Below are positions 14,070 to 14,742 of a DNA stretch of 14,742 bases, piece after piece (the first letter of the stretch is position 1; each line of letters opens with the position of its first letter). Source of the stretch: Lachnospiraceae bacterium (lineage in GTDB: Bacteria > Bacillota > Clostridia > Lachnospirales > Lachnospiraceae). The notes below the pieces were generated by a model. That model saw only the letters and a program-made list of their open reading frames with translations. It was not told the origin of the DNA and made no database searches. Location: positions 1-14,742 of the forward strand of contig JAILNW010000240.1 in NCBI GenBank assembly GCA_024691145.1, written 5' to 3'. A program made the translations under genes and the position numbers.

Positions 14070-14519
14070 ATGGAAGAGATAAAGAAGTTAGTAGGAATTG
14101 AAGAAGAGAGATTATCAGTAGAGGAATATGTTGATTTTTTAAAAAGGTCTGATTTGGGGAGCCAGTATCCCAAAGAGCGATTTAAGGAGCGAATTGGGAA
14201 GCTTGTAAGAAATGTAACTATTAGTCTTGTGGCAAGAAATGAAACAGGGCTTATTGTGGGGGTTTTGTTTGGACTTACGGATTATAGTTACTGGCTGTAT
14301 ATAACTGATTTAGGTGTAGATAAAACATACGAAAGACAGGGAATTGGCAGCAGGCTTATAAAAATGGCACATGAACTTGCAGGTGGAGAGAAGGATATTG
14401 CTTTATATCTTACTGCAAATGAAGAAGCCGTACCATTTTATAGGAAACTGGGAATGGATTATTCAAAAGATGTGATGGAATACAATCATATAGACTGGAC
14501 TGGATGGAAAGAAAAATAA
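14070..14519 (+). CDS. GNAT family N-acetyltransferase
   Basis: A 149-residue cytoplasmic acetyltransferase. Motif A is clear: YITDLGVDKTYERQGIGSRL, with the acetyl-CoA pyrophosphate loop R89-Q-G-I-G93. Motif B is ALYLTANEEAVPFYRKLGM. It is close in length to the usual 140-160 residues. GAGGGA (14055-14060) is 9 bases before the ATG. No clear separate promoter is seen in the 67-base gap after the permease, so it may depend on readthrough of the hairpin or on a weak promoter near TATAAT at about 13998. The acceptor (a small amine, an antibiotic or a protein N-terminus) cannot be told. Confidence 0.88.
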   Translation: MEEIKKLVGIEEERLSVEEYVDFLKRSDLGSQYPKERFKERIGKLVRNVTISLVARNETGLIVGVLFGLTDYSYWLYITDLGVDKTYERQGIGSRLIKMAHELAGGEKDIALYLTANEEAVPFYRKLGMDYSKDVMEYNHIDWTGWKEK

Positions 14520-14742
14520 TATTTTTTTATAAAGAAATAGCAATATTCCTATATTTACAGGATTATTAGGAAGAAATATGTAAAAATCTGTATGAATAGT
14601 TAAACATATTTAACAATTACTTAATAAACCGAAATATTATATTTACATATCGAACATTTGATGTAAAATGTTGGAAAATTTACTTTGTTAAATATGCACA
14701 AAAAACAGTGCCAATGTTTGTTTGACTTTTATAATAATAACC
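14520..14742. other. AT-rich non-coding end of the window
   Basis: No reading frame with a ribosome binding site is seen. The region holds a weak interrupted hairpin (14542-14567) without a T tract, the inverted repeat GTTAAA-CATA-TTTAAC (14599-14614), the inverted repeat AACATTT-GATGTA-AAATGTT (14653-14672), and a TTGACT box (14722-14727) whose -10 would fall past the end. It looks like the upstream control region of a plus-strand gene that starts outside the window. Confidence 0.4.

Noticed and set aside
14542..14567. Terminator of the GNAT gene
   Set aside because: The stem is interrupted by a mismatch, is mostly A-T and has no T tract on either side.

Overview
The window looks like a chromosomal segment of a low-GC, Gram-positive gut or rumen anaerobe. 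The best guess is Clostridia, Lachnospiraceae (Roseburia, Eubacterium, Butyrivibrio or Lachnospira type). The evidence is AT-rich sequence, strong GGAGG-type ribosome binding sites, TTGACA/TATAAT-type promoters with several extended -10 (TGnTATAAT) elements, and the gene families present. These are surface starch-binding CBM25 modules, a Cthe_2159-type carbohydrate-binding protein, BspA-type leucine-rich repeats, DUF4003, and a YxlEFG-like ABC cassette. No rRNA, tRNA, CRISPR array, integrase or transposase was found.

Bases 1-820 are a small gene graveyard. A perfect 78-bp inverted repeat (1-78 against 151-228) lies in the remains of a PD-(D/E)XK nuclease-like gene that carries an in-frame amber codon. 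That gene is joined to a fragment of an unrelated conserved protein truncated at both ends, and a hairpin terminator closes the segment.

Bases 840-9070 carry four large genes. Three encode exported or membrane-anchored, probably glycan-binding proteins: a C-type-lectin/leucine-rich-repeat protein (minus strand), a 1007-residue amylase-like protein with five CBM25-like repeats (plus strand), and a Cthe_2159-type beta-helix protein (minus strand). A cytosolic-looking DUF4003 protein (minus strand) sits between the first two and is divergent from the amylase-like gene. The amylase-like protein is the highlight. Its GH13 domain has lost domain B, the catalytic Asp is Asn, the catalytic Glu is Asp, and the region I His is Glu, yet the 3-kb reading frame is intact with its own promoter, ribosome binding site and hairpin. 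I read it as a surface starch-binding pseudoenzyme, not a dead gene.

Bases 9170-10527 hold a 71-residue single-span membrane peptide with its own promoter and terminator, then an SPL-family radical SAM protein. Bases 10588-14002 look like one run of tightly spaced plus-strand genes. They are an AlbA_2/GHKL ATPase/winged-helix regulator with a 12-bp tandem repeat encoding TSGK units, a PLDc_N small membrane protein, an ABC ATPase and an ABC-2 permease. The last three overlap or nearly abut and match in order the YxlE-YxlF-YxlG set of the Bacillus subtilis sigY operon, but no sigma factor gene is present here. A GNAT acetyltransferase follows after a hairpin. The last 223 bases are non-coding, with two short inverted repeats and a -35-like box at the very end.
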